In this document: in pieces, positions 52,060-63,872 of the stretch
Layout of the letters: each line of letters starts with the position of its first letter
How positions within the stretch are numbered: position 1 is the first letter of the stretch
Assembly (NCBI GenBank): GCA_029449245.1
Contig: JANATF010000014.1
Span: 996,501-1,060,500 of the forward strand
From: Mortierella alpina
Taxonomy: Eukaryota; Mortierellomycota; Mortierellomycetes; Mortierellales; Mortierellaceae
Length of the DNA: 64,000 nucleotides
Direction of reading: 5' to 3'
Made by a program: the position numbers and the translations under genes
Notes under the pieces: model-generated
The model's input: only the letters and a program-made list of their open reading frames with translations
What the model was told of the DNA's origin: nothing
The model's database searches: none

Positions 52060-53269
52060 GACGACCAAGTCGGCTGATGGTTTTCCTCTTATCACTAGTG
52101 AGGCTCTGCTGTGGTCGCACGGAGCACTCACAATCAATCAATAGACTAGTCAAAAAATATATATGTACAACTTGTAAACAAACCAAAACGAATGGCCAAT
52201 CTTTCCCAGGCTCGCAATTAGTATTGTGTCAAGATGGACAAGATCAGATGTCGAAGGGTACGTCTGTTCTGGAGTCAGATGGTTTGGCGCACTTCATTGC
52301 AAATGAGGTCAGAATGAGCAGCAGGGTGGATGTAGGACCATGTATGTTGCTCGCTCTTGAGACCATTGCAGGTGATCGGTATACAATAGTCTACGCCTCG
52401 CCAGTCGAATCTCCACTAAAAAAAAAAGGGCTTGAAAGTTCAACGTCGGTTTTCATTTTGGGCTCTCTTCATGGATTGTTTAGGGCACATCGAGTCCACT
52501 CACTCGGCCATTATTTTTATTACACCGGTCCTATGTCATTATTGTTTCTGTGAAGCTTGTGTTCAGTCCAGTGTTCTGTGTACTGTACCGGCAGCGAAGC
52601 CAACCAGCGAGCAAGACCGCCTGGCTGCTTTGAATCCGTCGAGAGTGTTCCTGCCTTCACCCCTGGCCGGATTTTGTTGGCCAATTGTCTACAGCAGTGG
52701 TGTGGAGAAAAACGGTGTTTCACTGGCGCCAGTACTGTAACGGCTTCGAACAGCCAACATTCTTGCGGGCTGACTCTCAGCGGGGATGGAATAATAATGT
52801 TCGACGATCGGCTGCTCAAGAGTGCGCCACGGACTTGTCTCAAGTCCATAAAAACAGGCGCCAGGAATAAACGGGCCGCTGTGTGGTGTAACAGGGTTCG
52901 TTAGAGTTTTGCACGCGTGAAGGCGGAGAGAACGATGAAGAAAACGATCTCCGGTTACCGGAACCAGTACCGCTGCATGCACAAGAGAGCTGTAGTGCTC
53001 ACATCTCTGGCCGCCTCAGTACTGTAGGTACAGTGGTTCTTGAAAGAACATTCAGTCCTCTGATCCAAGATGGAATCGTCTGAATGCAAGTTGTGAAAGC
53101 CAGCATTGTCAACGTTCAGACGCGCTCTTGCCGATGCTGTCAAACTTCTGGCTTTGCTTACCACCAAAAGTGTGGGCCTACGTCGCTCTAAACCCCTACG
53201 AGGCCACTTCTCAATCTCATATTGCATGCAATTCGGGTGGTTCCACGGGTATGATAACCAGAAGTTGGC
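52060..53269. other. Gene-poor region after the channel gene
   Basis: No intact gene is seen. A segment around 52195-52420 has one open frame with coding-like composition (VLESDGLAHFIANEVR, MLLALETIAGDRYTIV) but no recognised domain and no convincing start or splice sites; it may be a gene remnant. Confidence 0.4.
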
Positions 53270-54034
53270 TGTATGAACCAAAGGAAGTATTTGTCAGTCG
53301 ATGGTGTGATCACTGCAGTACCCTTGCGATCATACACCTCTGCTCAATTAGTATGTATCTGGCATTTGGTCTACTGTGCCTACTTTGGTCCTGCAAAAGA
53401 GCATACTTCGAAGCAGGTACATGCGCTTGCTCTCCGCTCGTTCTCGATCTGGCTACCCGCCTAGGTTGGATACAGTAGTGGATCTCCACAAGCGTCTTTC
53501 ACATCGGGCGAGAATCTCATTGGCGAACAAGCCTACCCCACATCGACCGTTGTGGTGCCAATCAAACATAGCTCTCCCTTTGCCGAGTCCTATCCTACCG
53601 AATTGGACGACTTGCAAGCGCCTGGACCCTAGGTTGGTTGTTTTTTTCCTATGCTTCCAGGACAGCCAGTGACTATCGAGAGCCATAGATCAGACAACAC
53701 AAGGGCCTTCCTTGATGGGATCAAAGCTCCACTGAAGCGGCGAGCGGAGGACATGCTGGAAGCGGAAACCTCCAAGCAAACAAGGAGCACACTACTGTGA
53801 GGGTAGCACGTTTGGCTTTCAATGCTGCAGAGCAGGAAGCACCAATTATGCATCGCGTCTGTCTAGTGCATAGACATGGCCAAGTAAAATGCACGACGCT
53901 GGCAAAAAAGCAGTTGCTGGTCCTTTTTTTCACTCAACGTCCACTTCACCTTGACTGTGCGTCCACACGTCGTCCTTCAGATAAGGAGCTAGTCAAAGCC
54001 ATGTCGCCCACGCTGTCGATCAAAGGATGTTGAC
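53270..54034 (+). pseudogene. Probable decayed gene remnant
   Basis: Three neighbouring plus-strand stretches read like protein but in different frames, broken by stops. They are 53273-53464 (QLVCIWHLVYCAYFGPAKEH), 53465-53632 (GENLIGEQAYPTSTVVVPIK and FAESYPTELDDLQAPGP) and 53661-53800 (VTIESHRSDNTRAF, KRRAEDMLEAETSKQTRST). A fourth (53797-54033) follows. The boundaries between them show AG and GT dinucleotides that could be introns, but one implied intron is under 30 nt, too short. No family is recognised. I infer a degenerating gene or mobile-element protein; an intact multi-exon gene is possible but not supported. Confidence 0.3.
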
Positions 54035-54499
54035 GACTTTGAGTGGAAGGTGCCAGGCTGACAAGGAGAAACAGTATGTACTAATGCTGGCGAAGAGCAG
54101 GTTCGGCGCAGGCTCGGTGCAGGTGAACATGAGCGGCATACAAATGATTTTGTTGTCGTAGCCTTCGCTGCTTACCTCTGGTCTTGCTCGAATGGATCTG
54201 CGACAGGTGGTAGACTCCTAATTATGACCATGCACGGCGCTGCTGGGATCTGCATATCCTACTGCCGTGAGCCTCGTGCCAGCCAATCGATGGTCCACAG
54301 CCACGTCCTGCTTGTGGTGAGTGAGAGTGGCGGGAGCGTGGCTGTTTGACAGGCTCTCTCGCCCTCTTTTCTCTTTTCACGTTCCTCAACAACCCGCTAA
54401 CACCTTCGAGCCCTCTTTCGCTCATTCCCCTCTTTCACATCAGTCTTAAGAGGAGCCGATGATCGCCTCGCCGTCTGTCTCCCACCTACACGCATGCTC

Positions 54500-57130
54500 T
54501 AGAGGCTTTGTTCAGTCGCAGACGTACTTGCACTGACACTGACTCTCACCGCACTCGAGGACGCGCCATTAGCAAAGCATCCATCGCCTTGTGTGTCAAT
54601 GCACGCCACCTTTCCTCGTCTCCATTTTTCTCTTCTTCGCCATCGATGGCACTCACTAGAGCGCAGGACACCTCAACAGCACACAAACGTTCTCCCCTCT
54701 CGTTTTTGTCACTCTCTCACTCCTTCACACCGTCTTCACTTGACGTGTCTTTCTCTTTCTGCCTGTATGCCAGTAGAGCCATTCTTTTTGCCATTCCACC
54801 ACCTCCATTCCACACCTTTCTCTCTCGCGTCCACACCTTTCTCTCTCTCGCGTCCGTCTTCAAGCCTCCTTCCATCTCTGCGCGTTTCTTCCAAGCCCTT
54901 CGCTATTCACTTAACGCACGTTGTGAGCTGACACTGCCTAACACTGTCGTTCGCAGTCCGCTTCTTCTCCCATGGCTGCCCTTTCACAACCACACCCCAA
55001 TCCACTTACTATTCTTCCCGCGACTCTTTTCGACCTTCACCCCATCTCTCTTGATCCAGCGAGTCTAATCGTGCGAATCTATTTCTCGATCCATTCTTTT
55101 CGCCGTCGACGACACTCACCACAGCGCAGGCCACCTCGACAGCACGCACACTCTCTTATGTCTCTGTCACACACTCTCTCGCTCTCTCCATCCTCACCGC
55201 CTTCTCAGTCAGTGTTGTTCATGCCGACTTTGATCAGACGCATATACACCTTCACTCTTGCCGACTGTAACCTTCTCGTTCTTCACAGCGGCACAGTTAA
55301 ACTCACTGAACTTTTTTGTTTGTTTTGCCATTGCACACCTTTCGCCTTTCACCTGTGCGTCAAGCCCCTCATCCCTCTCATTGAGCTTTTCTTGTCTCTT
55401 CATGTCCTCCTCACGCGCTACTGACGCTGCCCAACTACTGTCCCTCGCACACCGTCATTACCCTCACTTTCACCGCTTCTCAATCTTTTTTTTTTAACAA
55501 TGACAACCCACCGGTGGCCACCTCAACAACATGCACACTCGCTTCTTTCTCTTTGTGTCCTCTCTTTGCATCCATCACCAGCTTCGCGCTCTTCCCAAAG
55601 CACCTACTTAGTACTCAACCACCGTTACTTTCATCGCCCCTAATCTTTCGCTAAAGTACACCGCCTTCACTCTTACCGAGTGTGGCCCTTCTTAGTTCAC
55701 GAAGACACAATCAAACTCACCGAGCTTTTTTTTTTTAGGTTTGCCATCGCACACCTTTCACCTCTCAGTTGTACTTCAATCTCACCTTCCCTCTCTCTCT
55801 GCACTTTTCTTCTTGTCTGTTCCTCAACTTCAGCGCACACTATCCATCTGCTGTTCTTCGCAGGTCGTCTCTACCTTGACTTTCATGCACTCAGACCGTA
55901 ATCCCGTGTACCTGTCCTTGGGCGTGATGATTTGTTGATCCACAGTGTTATACCAGGCTCCTCACGCCTGCCACCTTCACCTTCCTCTCACTCCATTCAG
56001 CGGCTCACCTCTTTCGAATCTATTTCCCCTTTTCTCTCACCAGAGCACAGGCAAACTCAGAGAAGAACAATCTCTCTTCTCTCCTCAATCCGATTGTTCT
56101 TTCCTTCACCGCTTTCTTGCTCTTCCACATCTTCAACTCTCACATCGACTCCGACCAGACAAAGCTACACCGCCCCCCAATCTTACTCGATTTACTTTAT
56201 GACATGAGCTGCTTCGCTATTATTGCACACCCTTGAACTCTTGCTTTTCAAACAAGTCCCAAATCCTTCACTTAGCGTGTTCTTCTCGCCCCGAATCATC
56301 TCACTCGTGTCATGAGTTGACACTACCCTGACATTCTTCCTCGCAGCCCATCTATGCACTCACTGTCCTTCACTGTCTCTCTCACACAGCATTTTCATCA
56401 CTGCGGTATTGCGCCTCTGTAACTTTATCACAGTCTCGCGTTCATATGCTCTACAGGAACTTTGCCCGCTTCAGCTTGGAACAAACACAAACTGGACATC
56501 AGCTCTCCCACAACCTGACTTCACCTCAAACTCTCCTTGATGAAGCGAGCAAGCCCTGAATCTTCTCCCACCTTTGTTTCCCTCGCTCTTCAACGATGAT
56601 CACCAACACAGGCCAAGATCTACCACCTCATCCATTTTTCTCTCTTCTTCGCCTCTTTATTCAGCACATCTCTTCCTTCACATCTCACACACCGATGGCA
56701 CGGTGCTCATCACATTCTCCCCCATCTCTCAGCACATTCGTCACTTGCTTCACCCTCATGAATTCCCTTCGGACTACTACAAAAGAAAAAAAAACAGTGC
56801 GTCCACCTTCAGATCCACCACGCCTTTGCTCATCCCTTCCGGATCACAACTCCCCTGCCTACGCTGCTCCAATGCCTTTACTCTCCGGCCCAACCATACC
56901 TTTTTCTCCAAAGCTGCCGTTGTTTAACCCTTCCCTCTTATGCAACCCTGGCGAGATGGATCTTCTCTTCCACGAACACGAGATGCCTGGAGTGATTTGC
57001 GAAACGTACCTGTGGACAAAAACGACAGTTCCAGCTGAACCAGTGCGACGAGTCTGGAAAGTAGCCAGCCGCAATCAACAACCCGTTCCGCTAATGTGGC
57101 AGGTACTGCAGCATGCTAGAACGAGGTCGT
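54500..57130. repeat. CT-rich array of diverged ~0.4 kb repeats
   Basis: 2.6 kb of plus-strand pyrimidine-rich DNA in which blocks recur in the same order with divergence. A block containing ACTCACNA(G/C)AGCGCAGG...ACCTC(A/G)ACAGCAC occurs near 54650 and 55115 and a weaker one near 55515. A second block, (A/T)CAAACTCACNGA(A/G)CTTTTTT then TTTGCCAT(T/C)GCACACCTTTC, occurs near 55305 and 55705. This fits an old tandem array with units of roughly 400-460 bp. The many open frames across it are low-complexity shadows; none is supported as a gene. Confidence 0.6.
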
Positions 57131-58904
57131 GACCACAGCTAGTCCACCTTCCGACTCGACGCACTGGAGAAGTGCTACACATACTCGGGGGATAGAATGC
57201 GATGAAAAAAGTGTTAGTCTTTGACTACTACAGGCTCAGGAGAACATGGTTTATGACTCTCTATCCGGCGTCCACGCCAGCACTGACAATTGCGCTCGCT
57301 TTGACACCCTCTTTGGCCCAGTTGCTGTCGACACTCACATCTACGCTGGCTATTGCATCTGATTCTGACAGTGACTGAGCCTTGGAAATAGCACTCGCCT
57401 AGGCAACTGACCAAGACCCTCGCGTAGGCACTGGCAAATTGTACAGACACTGGCTGGACACCAACACTATGCCCAGAAAGCACTTACCCTAGGATCGTGG
57501 AACAACAGCGGTTATTAGAGGGCCCTGCCTCTTGAAAAAGACCGTCTGTACACGTACAGCGAAGTCTACAGGGTGATAGTACCGTAGAGAGAGTTGTTAG
57601 ATGCTTGTTCAATAAACCCAACATAGAGATGAATCATCCTCATTCAAAAGTATAAATCCAAGGTCAACTGGTCCTACCAAGTTACTTACCAGGTTACCAT
57701 CCAACAAAAGTGGGGTTCGCTTTCAACGACACTGTCGTGAATCTAGGCAGGGCAAGGACAGGATGACCTTTCACAAGGGCAGGAGGGAAGGGACAAGGGA
57801 AGTGGCAAGACAGGAGGGTTCAGGGTATGATCAAGGATGTATTCAAGTTACTAGGTAAAGAGCAACTGTACAGAGGGAACTACAGACTATATATACTAAA
57901 CACTGAGCCCAGCGCGTAATGCCGCTTTGACCCATAGTCACCGGTCAGGACATAATTCAAGGCATTCAGTAAAAAGGGGGCGCATGTCGATAAGGCATTA
58001 AAAGGCGAAATAAGGCTTGACCTAGGATACTACGCTTATCCTAGGGCCGAGTACGCGACAGACACTCTTCCTTAGCGCTTTGTCCTCGCTGGCCGATCGA
58101 CCGATATTCTGGGCGTACTGAGAGGAAGATAATAAACGTAGAGCAAACGTCTGTGGGTTAGAAGACAACATAAAGAGCCAATCCTCATCGAAAGCCGCAT
58201 TCCAGATATTCTCGCTTCTTACCTTCTGTGTTGCACCACCGTCTTCATATGCTGCTGTGAGAAAGAGAGAGTGTTTTTTGAAGTGGTTGACTCCACTGAT
58301 TTTTAATAGTCTCCACTGACTGTGGTTTACTCCACTGTTTTTTATAGTGGTTGACTCCACTTTCACTTTGCTTTTGTAGAGCGAAGAAGTGATAATCCCG
58401 CTACCTTGCCTTCCATATTTCACCAGCGGGGAAGTGGACCCGCTGCCTTGCCCTCGGTTTGTTATAGCGAGAGGTCCCCCGCTGCCTTGCCTTCCATTTT
58501 GCTAGCGACGCTGAGGTAATGAGAGAAAGCTAAAAAAAAAAAAGCTTGTCAATTGAGCTGGCTCATTCCTCATTTCAAGAAAACAGAGTTTGTGGAACTG
58601 CAGTGGCATGGCTTTTGATGAAAGAGGTGCTTGAGAGGGGTATCGAAAGAGATGGAGCTTACCTTGCGTGCTGCTGAAAAGAGGTGAACGAGCAGCGATG
58701 AGAGGAGGAAAGAAAAGAAAAGCTTGTGCAGAGCTTAACATCACATTTCTCGAGCCACTCCGCTGACGATGCTGTCTCGCAAAGTACAGACACGCCCTTG
58801 CATGCTGTCGTTACACACAGGAGCAGAAATGCATCATCGTGAGCACATGGAATGTCAATGCAGTAGGTGAATGAGTCAAGCTCATTTCAAATTTGATTCC
58901 TCAA
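57131..58904. other. Non-coding, short hairpins and direct repeats
   Basis: No gene is supported. Positions 58021-58045 form a 9 bp inverted repeat (CCTAGGATA / TATCCTAGG, 7 nt loop). Positions 58283-58361 contain several AGTGG...CCACT hairpin units. CCCGCT(G/A)CCTTGCC occurs three times, at 58397, 58439 and 58478. These look like the debris or ends of mobile elements. The sequence up to 58904 is the left flank and target duplication of the hAT element. Confidence 0.5.
58897..58904. repeat. hAT target-site duplication, left
   Basis: The octamer TTCCTCAA immediately precedes the element and is repeated exactly at 63041-63048. Eight base pairs is the hAT-superfamily duplication length. Confidence 0.9.
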
Positions 58905-58924
58905 TACGGTTTCTCACGAATATC

Positions 58925-59395
58925 CGACATCCGACATCCGATCCGCATTCGATCCGACTTTTCGGATACGGATGATGCCTCTATCCGATCCGACGGTTGT
59001 CGGATGAAGCTCCCATCCGATCCGACTTTATTCGATCCGACGCCTATTCGATCCGACGTTCATTCGATCCGACGCTCATCCGATCCGACATTTTATTCGA
59101 TCCGACGTTCATCCGACTTGACATTTATCCCATCCGACTTTCATCCGACTCGGCTGTCATTCGATCCGACTGTTATCCGATCCGACGTTGATCCGATCCG
59201 ACTATTATCCGATCCGACTGTCATCCGATCCGACATTCATCCGACTCGGCTGTCATTCGATCCGACTATTATCCGATCCGACATTGATCCGATCCGACTA
59301 TTATCCGATCCGACGTTGATCCGATCCGACTATTATCCGATCCGACTGTCATCCGATCCGACTTTCATTCGATCCGACATTCATCCGAAAACAGG
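58925..59395. repeat. hAT left subterminal repeat array
   Basis: About 25-30 copies of a unit of about 16 bp, ATCCGATCCGACTATT and variants (CATTCGATCCGACGTT), in tandem. It is the reverse-complement orientation of the right array. The reading frame through it gives spurious RSD/DPT repeat peptides. Confidence 0.9.
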
Positions 59396-59841
59396 TTTGT
59401 GTACCAACATATAACTATATGTGATTGGCGTGCATGCATTTTTTTTTCTTTAGCATCTTGAAAGTACGCTAACGCTGCATTTGTTTTTTCTTTTTTCTTT
59501 TCTGTATGAAAAAACAACAACGCCATTCATTACCCCGTTCCTTCACGAGTACAAGTACATACAACCATGTCCAACATGAATCGCGAATCATCTCTCTCTC
59601 TCATTTTGCTTCTCTTTTTTACATTCGACCATCTAAGCTCGTCATTAGTTCTTTCTTTTCTTTCTTTCTCTCATCTCCTGTCTCTTGCCTCAGCATCTCA
59701 TTCTTCCCTCTCCTTCTTGCGTCTCATTCCACCATTGCAGCTCGCAATCTTCTCTGCTCAGCATCATCTCTGCGCTCCATTGCCTGTGTTCGCCATCATC
59801 TCTGCATCCTATAACCTCTACTCTCCATCCTCTCAAGTTCA

Positions 59842-62520
59842 ATGTCTGAATCTTGTTCAAATGATCTCTTCGCTGACATGGTAAGCATGAATGAGCAACT
59901 TGGTTACTTCCATCCCTCTACAACTGTGCAATAGCTAACCTCCACTCTTCTTTTCTCTTTAGCCCCTCGGACAGCAACTGGAACTGGAAGACGATGATGA
60001 TGCCAGCGTAATTCTAGGAAGCCCAGAACAGCAAAGTCTCCGCTCGGTTTCTACGTTTGATCTTCCCTCCCCGGCACTCTCTTCAACAGGCGCAACGAGG
60101 AAGTCAGAGGGCAAGCTAAGCAAGTCGGACAAGGAAGGAAGTTGGGTTTGGCGCTGGTCTGAGAAGCGAACTGATAAGTCCGGCAAGACCAGGATCTTCT
60201 GTTTGGTCAAAGGCTGTATACAGAAAACAGGCTATGTATGGCTCAAAAGTTCTACCAGCAACATCAGGAATCACCTCATAAGCGACCATAAACTCAATGC
60301 AACCACCCCACAGGAAGGATCTCGCCTGTCGGGCCCTCTCAAAAACGCTTTTACGAATTTGGGAAAAAGAAGCTCCGTGCAGTTTTCAAAGGAGATTCTT
60401 CAACGGCAGTTCTGCAAAGTCCTGGTCCGCCATAAGCTACCGTACACGTTGGCCGAATCCCCCGATATGCTGGAGCTCCTCAAAATTGCGGCAGCAGCGC
60501 CATCCCCGGAGGAAGTGAAGCTTTGCTCCAATAGTACCATAACCAGACGGGTATGTCGACAAGGAAGAACGTTAGATGCGATGAATATGAACAACCGCGA
60601 CATATGTCAACGTTTTTCTAACAAATATTGCCATACATCTTTCCCTCCGTGGGTGTTGCCTTTTTGCACTCTAGATTACGGACTGGTACACCGAGGCGGA
60701 GAGTCAGATCATAGAGAACCTCGCAAAGGTCTCCATGGTTTCGTTCACTCTGGATGGTTGGACAAGCAAGTATCAAATGTCGTTTCTAGCCGTGACGGCC
60801 CACTGGATTGATGATAACTGGAAGCAGCAGGATATCACAATCGGCTTCGAACGTCTCAGAGGTCCACACACAGGCGAGGCGTTGCGGGATGTCTTCATCG
60901 CCGTCGTGGAGAAGTTCAGCCTGCAGCGGAAAGTCATGTCGATTACCAGCGACAACGGTTCCAATGTCCTCAAGCTCGCCTCGCTGTTTGAGGACTACAC
61001 GCGCATGAACCACAACGAATGGTAAGAAACACACGGGTCACTATGCCACCACAAGCTCACAGCAACAACACTCCCACCAATATAACTAACCTTTATTCTC
61101 TCCACAATTCATATTCAAATAGGCGAGTCTTCAACGCATCGAAGCAGCATGTGCCGTGTCTCGCGCATGTCCTTAACCTTGCTGTCCAGGCTCTCCTGGG
61201 CAAGGATGGTCTAGGCGCAAGGGCGCCGGCAGATGCAGAGGCCTTGAATATTGAGGAGGACGAAGAGGACGATACTGAGTGCCTCATTAGGACCAGCATC
61301 TGTGTCGACGCCGACGATTCCGACGAGGACAATGAACCTGATCTGCAAGAGACAGTGGAAACTGTCGCCAACGCCGCGGTTGAGCATGTGGACGTCACCA
61401 GACGCACTCAGCGTGCGCTTGTCAAGTTGAGAAAAGGGATCGTGAAGATCAGGTAAAATCTGCTACATCGCTGCTGTGCGCTACGATCCGTACTGTGCGC
61501 CCAACTGCGTGTATATATTTTGTTATTTTACTGATATATCGGTTTTTTACGCGGTTTTTACTCTTTAGGCGTTCACCACCACGACTTGAGAGATTTAGGG
61601 AGGAGAGCGCATCTGAAGAACACCGCCAGGGGCTTTCACCTTTACTTGATGTCTGCACGCGGTGGGGGTCCACGTATGTTATGATCAAACGTGCCGTGGA
61701 GTGCAAGGCTGCCTACAGCTCGGTGCTTGCGACAGACGGACTGGATGATATGATTATTGAGGAGGCGGAGTGGCGAGGTCTTAAACTTCTGAGAGACCTT
61801 CTCGAGACTTTCGACAGACTGACGACAGACGCTTGCGCCAGCAAGACGTATGTTACTATTCCGCTGACGATTATTATTTACAACAACATGATGAAGTCTC
61901 TGGAGGAATTTCTGAGTAAGAATAGGGCTCATTACCCAGACATATGCCAAGGTGTCACAGCGGCATATGAGAAGCTCAAGAAGTACTACGCGGATACCGA
62001 CAAGTCGCCCATCTACTCTGTCGCGACGGCGGTTCATCCGTCAATGCGCTTTCAGTACTGGACTGAAGAGAAGTGGGGGAGTGTGTACGAGAGGAATGCC
62101 AGGGAATCCGTCCGCGACGTGTGGACCAGCCAGTACGCCGATACCGCAATCGATTTGGACGAAGAGCTCACGCAACCGCTTCCAGACTCTGATGATGATG
62201 ACGTGGAGCTTAGGCTTCTTGGAATGACCAAGCAACCGAAAGAAGACGACTTGGAGTTATTTGTGTCGCAGCGAAAACTCCATGTGAAGTGTCTTCCGTG
62301 GTGGGAAAAGCATCATGAAGAATATCCTATCTTGGCCAAAATGGCGAGGGACTTTTTGGCTATCCCAGCGAGCTCAGCACCGTCAGAGAGATGCTTCTCA
62401 AAAGCGCGCACACTTTTGCCATACACAAGGAATCGCCTTAGTGATCCTAGGATCAGGGAGCAGATGTTGCTTGATTCCTGGGCTGACTACCTCGGAAGTT
62501 CGATTGAGCAATATAGGTAG
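59842..62520 (+). CDS. hAT transposase with BED zinc finger
   Basis: Exons 59842-59880, 59963-60550, 60675-61021, 61123-61452 and 61569-62520 encode 751 residues with no disruption. It catalyses cut-and-paste transposition. Features: short acidic N-terminus; BED-type zinc finger (CLVKGC then IRNHLISDH); RNase-H-like catalytic core with Asp in SFTLDGWTS, Asp in ITSDNGSN and the expected Glu in the C-terminal SAPSERCFSKAR block; CLAHVLNLAVQALLG; an acidic insert (IEEDEEDDTE); TRWGSTYVM; and the hAT C-terminal dimerisation region (YPILAKMARDFLAIPASSAPSERCF-type; only its core is quoted) ending with TRNRLSDPRI. All exon junctions keep phase. It is flanked by the subterminal arrays that it presumably binds. 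Confidence 0.94.
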
Positions 62521-62639
62521 ATAAATGGTTGCGATGAGTGTCATGGATGAAGTACGAAGAGTCATCAAAGGGAATAAAGGTCAAATCAAAGAATGAGTGC
62601 GTCGAATGAAGGTCGGATGAGAGCATGGGTGCCTCGAAT

Positions 62640-63022
62640 GAGGGTCGGATCGAATAAACGTCGGATCGAATGGGTGTCGGATCGAATGGGTGTCGGATCG
62701 AATGGATGTCGGATCGAATGGATGTCGGATCGAATGGGTGTCGGATCGAATGGATGTCGGATCGAATGAGTGTCGGATCGAATGGATGTCGGATCGAATG
62801 GGTGTCGGATCGAATGGATGTCGGATCGAATGATGTCGGATCGGATGGATGTCGGATCGAATGGACGTCGGATCGAATGATGTCGGATCGAATGGATGTC
62901 GGATCGAATGAAAGTCGGATCGGATGAGGCTGTCATCCGACAAGCGTCGGATCGAATAGATCCGATATCCGACCTTGGCAAGTCGGATCGGATACGGATG
63001 GGGGTCATATCCGATCCGATCC
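62640..63022. repeat. hAT right subterminal repeat array
   Basis: About 20 copies of a unit of about 16 bp, GTCGGATCGAATGGAT, some lacking 1-3 nt. The period is more regular than on the left side, suggesting recent homogenisation. It is the inverted counterpart of the left array. Confidence 0.9.
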
Positions 63023-63040
63023 GACGTTTGAGAAACCCTA

Positions 63041-63048
63041 TTCCTCAA
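63041..63048. repeat. hAT target-site duplication, right
   Basis: TTCCTCAA, identical to 58897-58904, immediately after the terminal TGAGAAACCCTA. Confidence 0.9.
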
Positions 63049-63860
63049 TCATCGCTTCAATCCTGGTTTTTACCACGTCCAGCGCTTGCCACCAATTTGC
63101 AAGCGAGCAAACAAGGCTACTGCGATGCCATCTTCATGCTCCATGCTGCTGGTAAGACTAGGAGAATCACGCAACGGGAGTCAAAAGAAAAGCTCTGTCA
63201 ATCTGCTTGTCCACTTCAAAATACACAGACTCCAGGAAACCAAAGACCTCCCAGATCCTATACTGCAAGCTGTGCTACCTCCTCTTGTGGGGGGGATCAT
63301 GAAGCTTACCTTGGCTGTATCAAAGACGAGTAAGGGCGGGTGGTAGGAAAGGAGTAGGCAAGAGGGAAGACAAAGAGCATAAAGTAAGCCAAGCCTAAAA
63401 TGCAAGCATATGCGACTATGGATTAAGGGGTTTATTACGGCCTGCATTCTGAGACATACCTTTGTTCTCCCTCTTTCTCCCTTCTCTTCACCTCTTCCCA
63501 CCTTTCACTTCCTCACCTTCCACGTCCTCACCTTTTACATGGCTAGCTTTCCCCACCGCAGCTTCCTCTCTCCTCTGCGTCCCTCTGTAAGGCATGTGCT
63601 CGCCTGCGACAGCTCTTCGGTCATAGTCCTCCGACAACAACTTACACCTTGCACTGTCCAGCAGTTCGTCCACCTTCATGAACTAGTTTACTCCCTGCAC
63701 TCTTCTAAAACGATTGTAAGCTTCCCACAGCATTTTCAATATATACTGCCGTAACCGTATTCACTACATATGCTTCCTCCAGAAAAACTCCTCTTCTTAA
63801 ACGAGCCAAACAGCTCTTGAACAGCAGAAGCAACCTCAAAGAGCAAAAAGCATCTTTTCC
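63049..63860. other. Right flank of the hAT element, nothing recognised
   Basis: No gene is supported. A short frame near 63200-63345 (FKIHRLQETKDLPDPILQ, VLPPLVGGIMKL) has coding-like composition and might be a remnant of a gene or element that was there before the hAT insertion. Positions 63470-63550 are CT-rich. Confidence 0.4.
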
Positions 63861-63872
63861 TCAAACTCTCTG

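Larger units (their letters stand above)
58905..63040 (+). mobile_element. Complete hAT DNA transposon (4136 bp)
   Basis: The element begins TACGGTTTCTCA and ends TGAGAAACCCTA, a 12 bp terminal inverted repeat with one mismatch, and is flanked by identical 8 bp duplications (TTCCTCAA). Inside each end is an inverted subterminal array of a short GATCCGA-bearing unit. One five-exon transposase gene fills the centre with no visible stop or frameshift. Exact duplications and an intact gene indicate a fairly recent insertion and possible current activity. The insertion lies in an already gene-poor region. Confidence 0.93.

Noticed and set aside
54508-57132. Several 80-190 residue plus-strand frames
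   Set aside because: Pyrimidine-rich low-complexity DNA with many overlapping frames and no recognisable domain.
57214-57483. Cys-rich minus-strand frame of 89 residues
   Set aside because: No start context, no domain, and the cysteines are not in a recognised spacing.
58893-59414. Repetitive RSD/DPT protein on the left of the hAT element
   Set aside because: It is the translation of the subterminal DNA repeat array and ends with it; the same happens on the right side.
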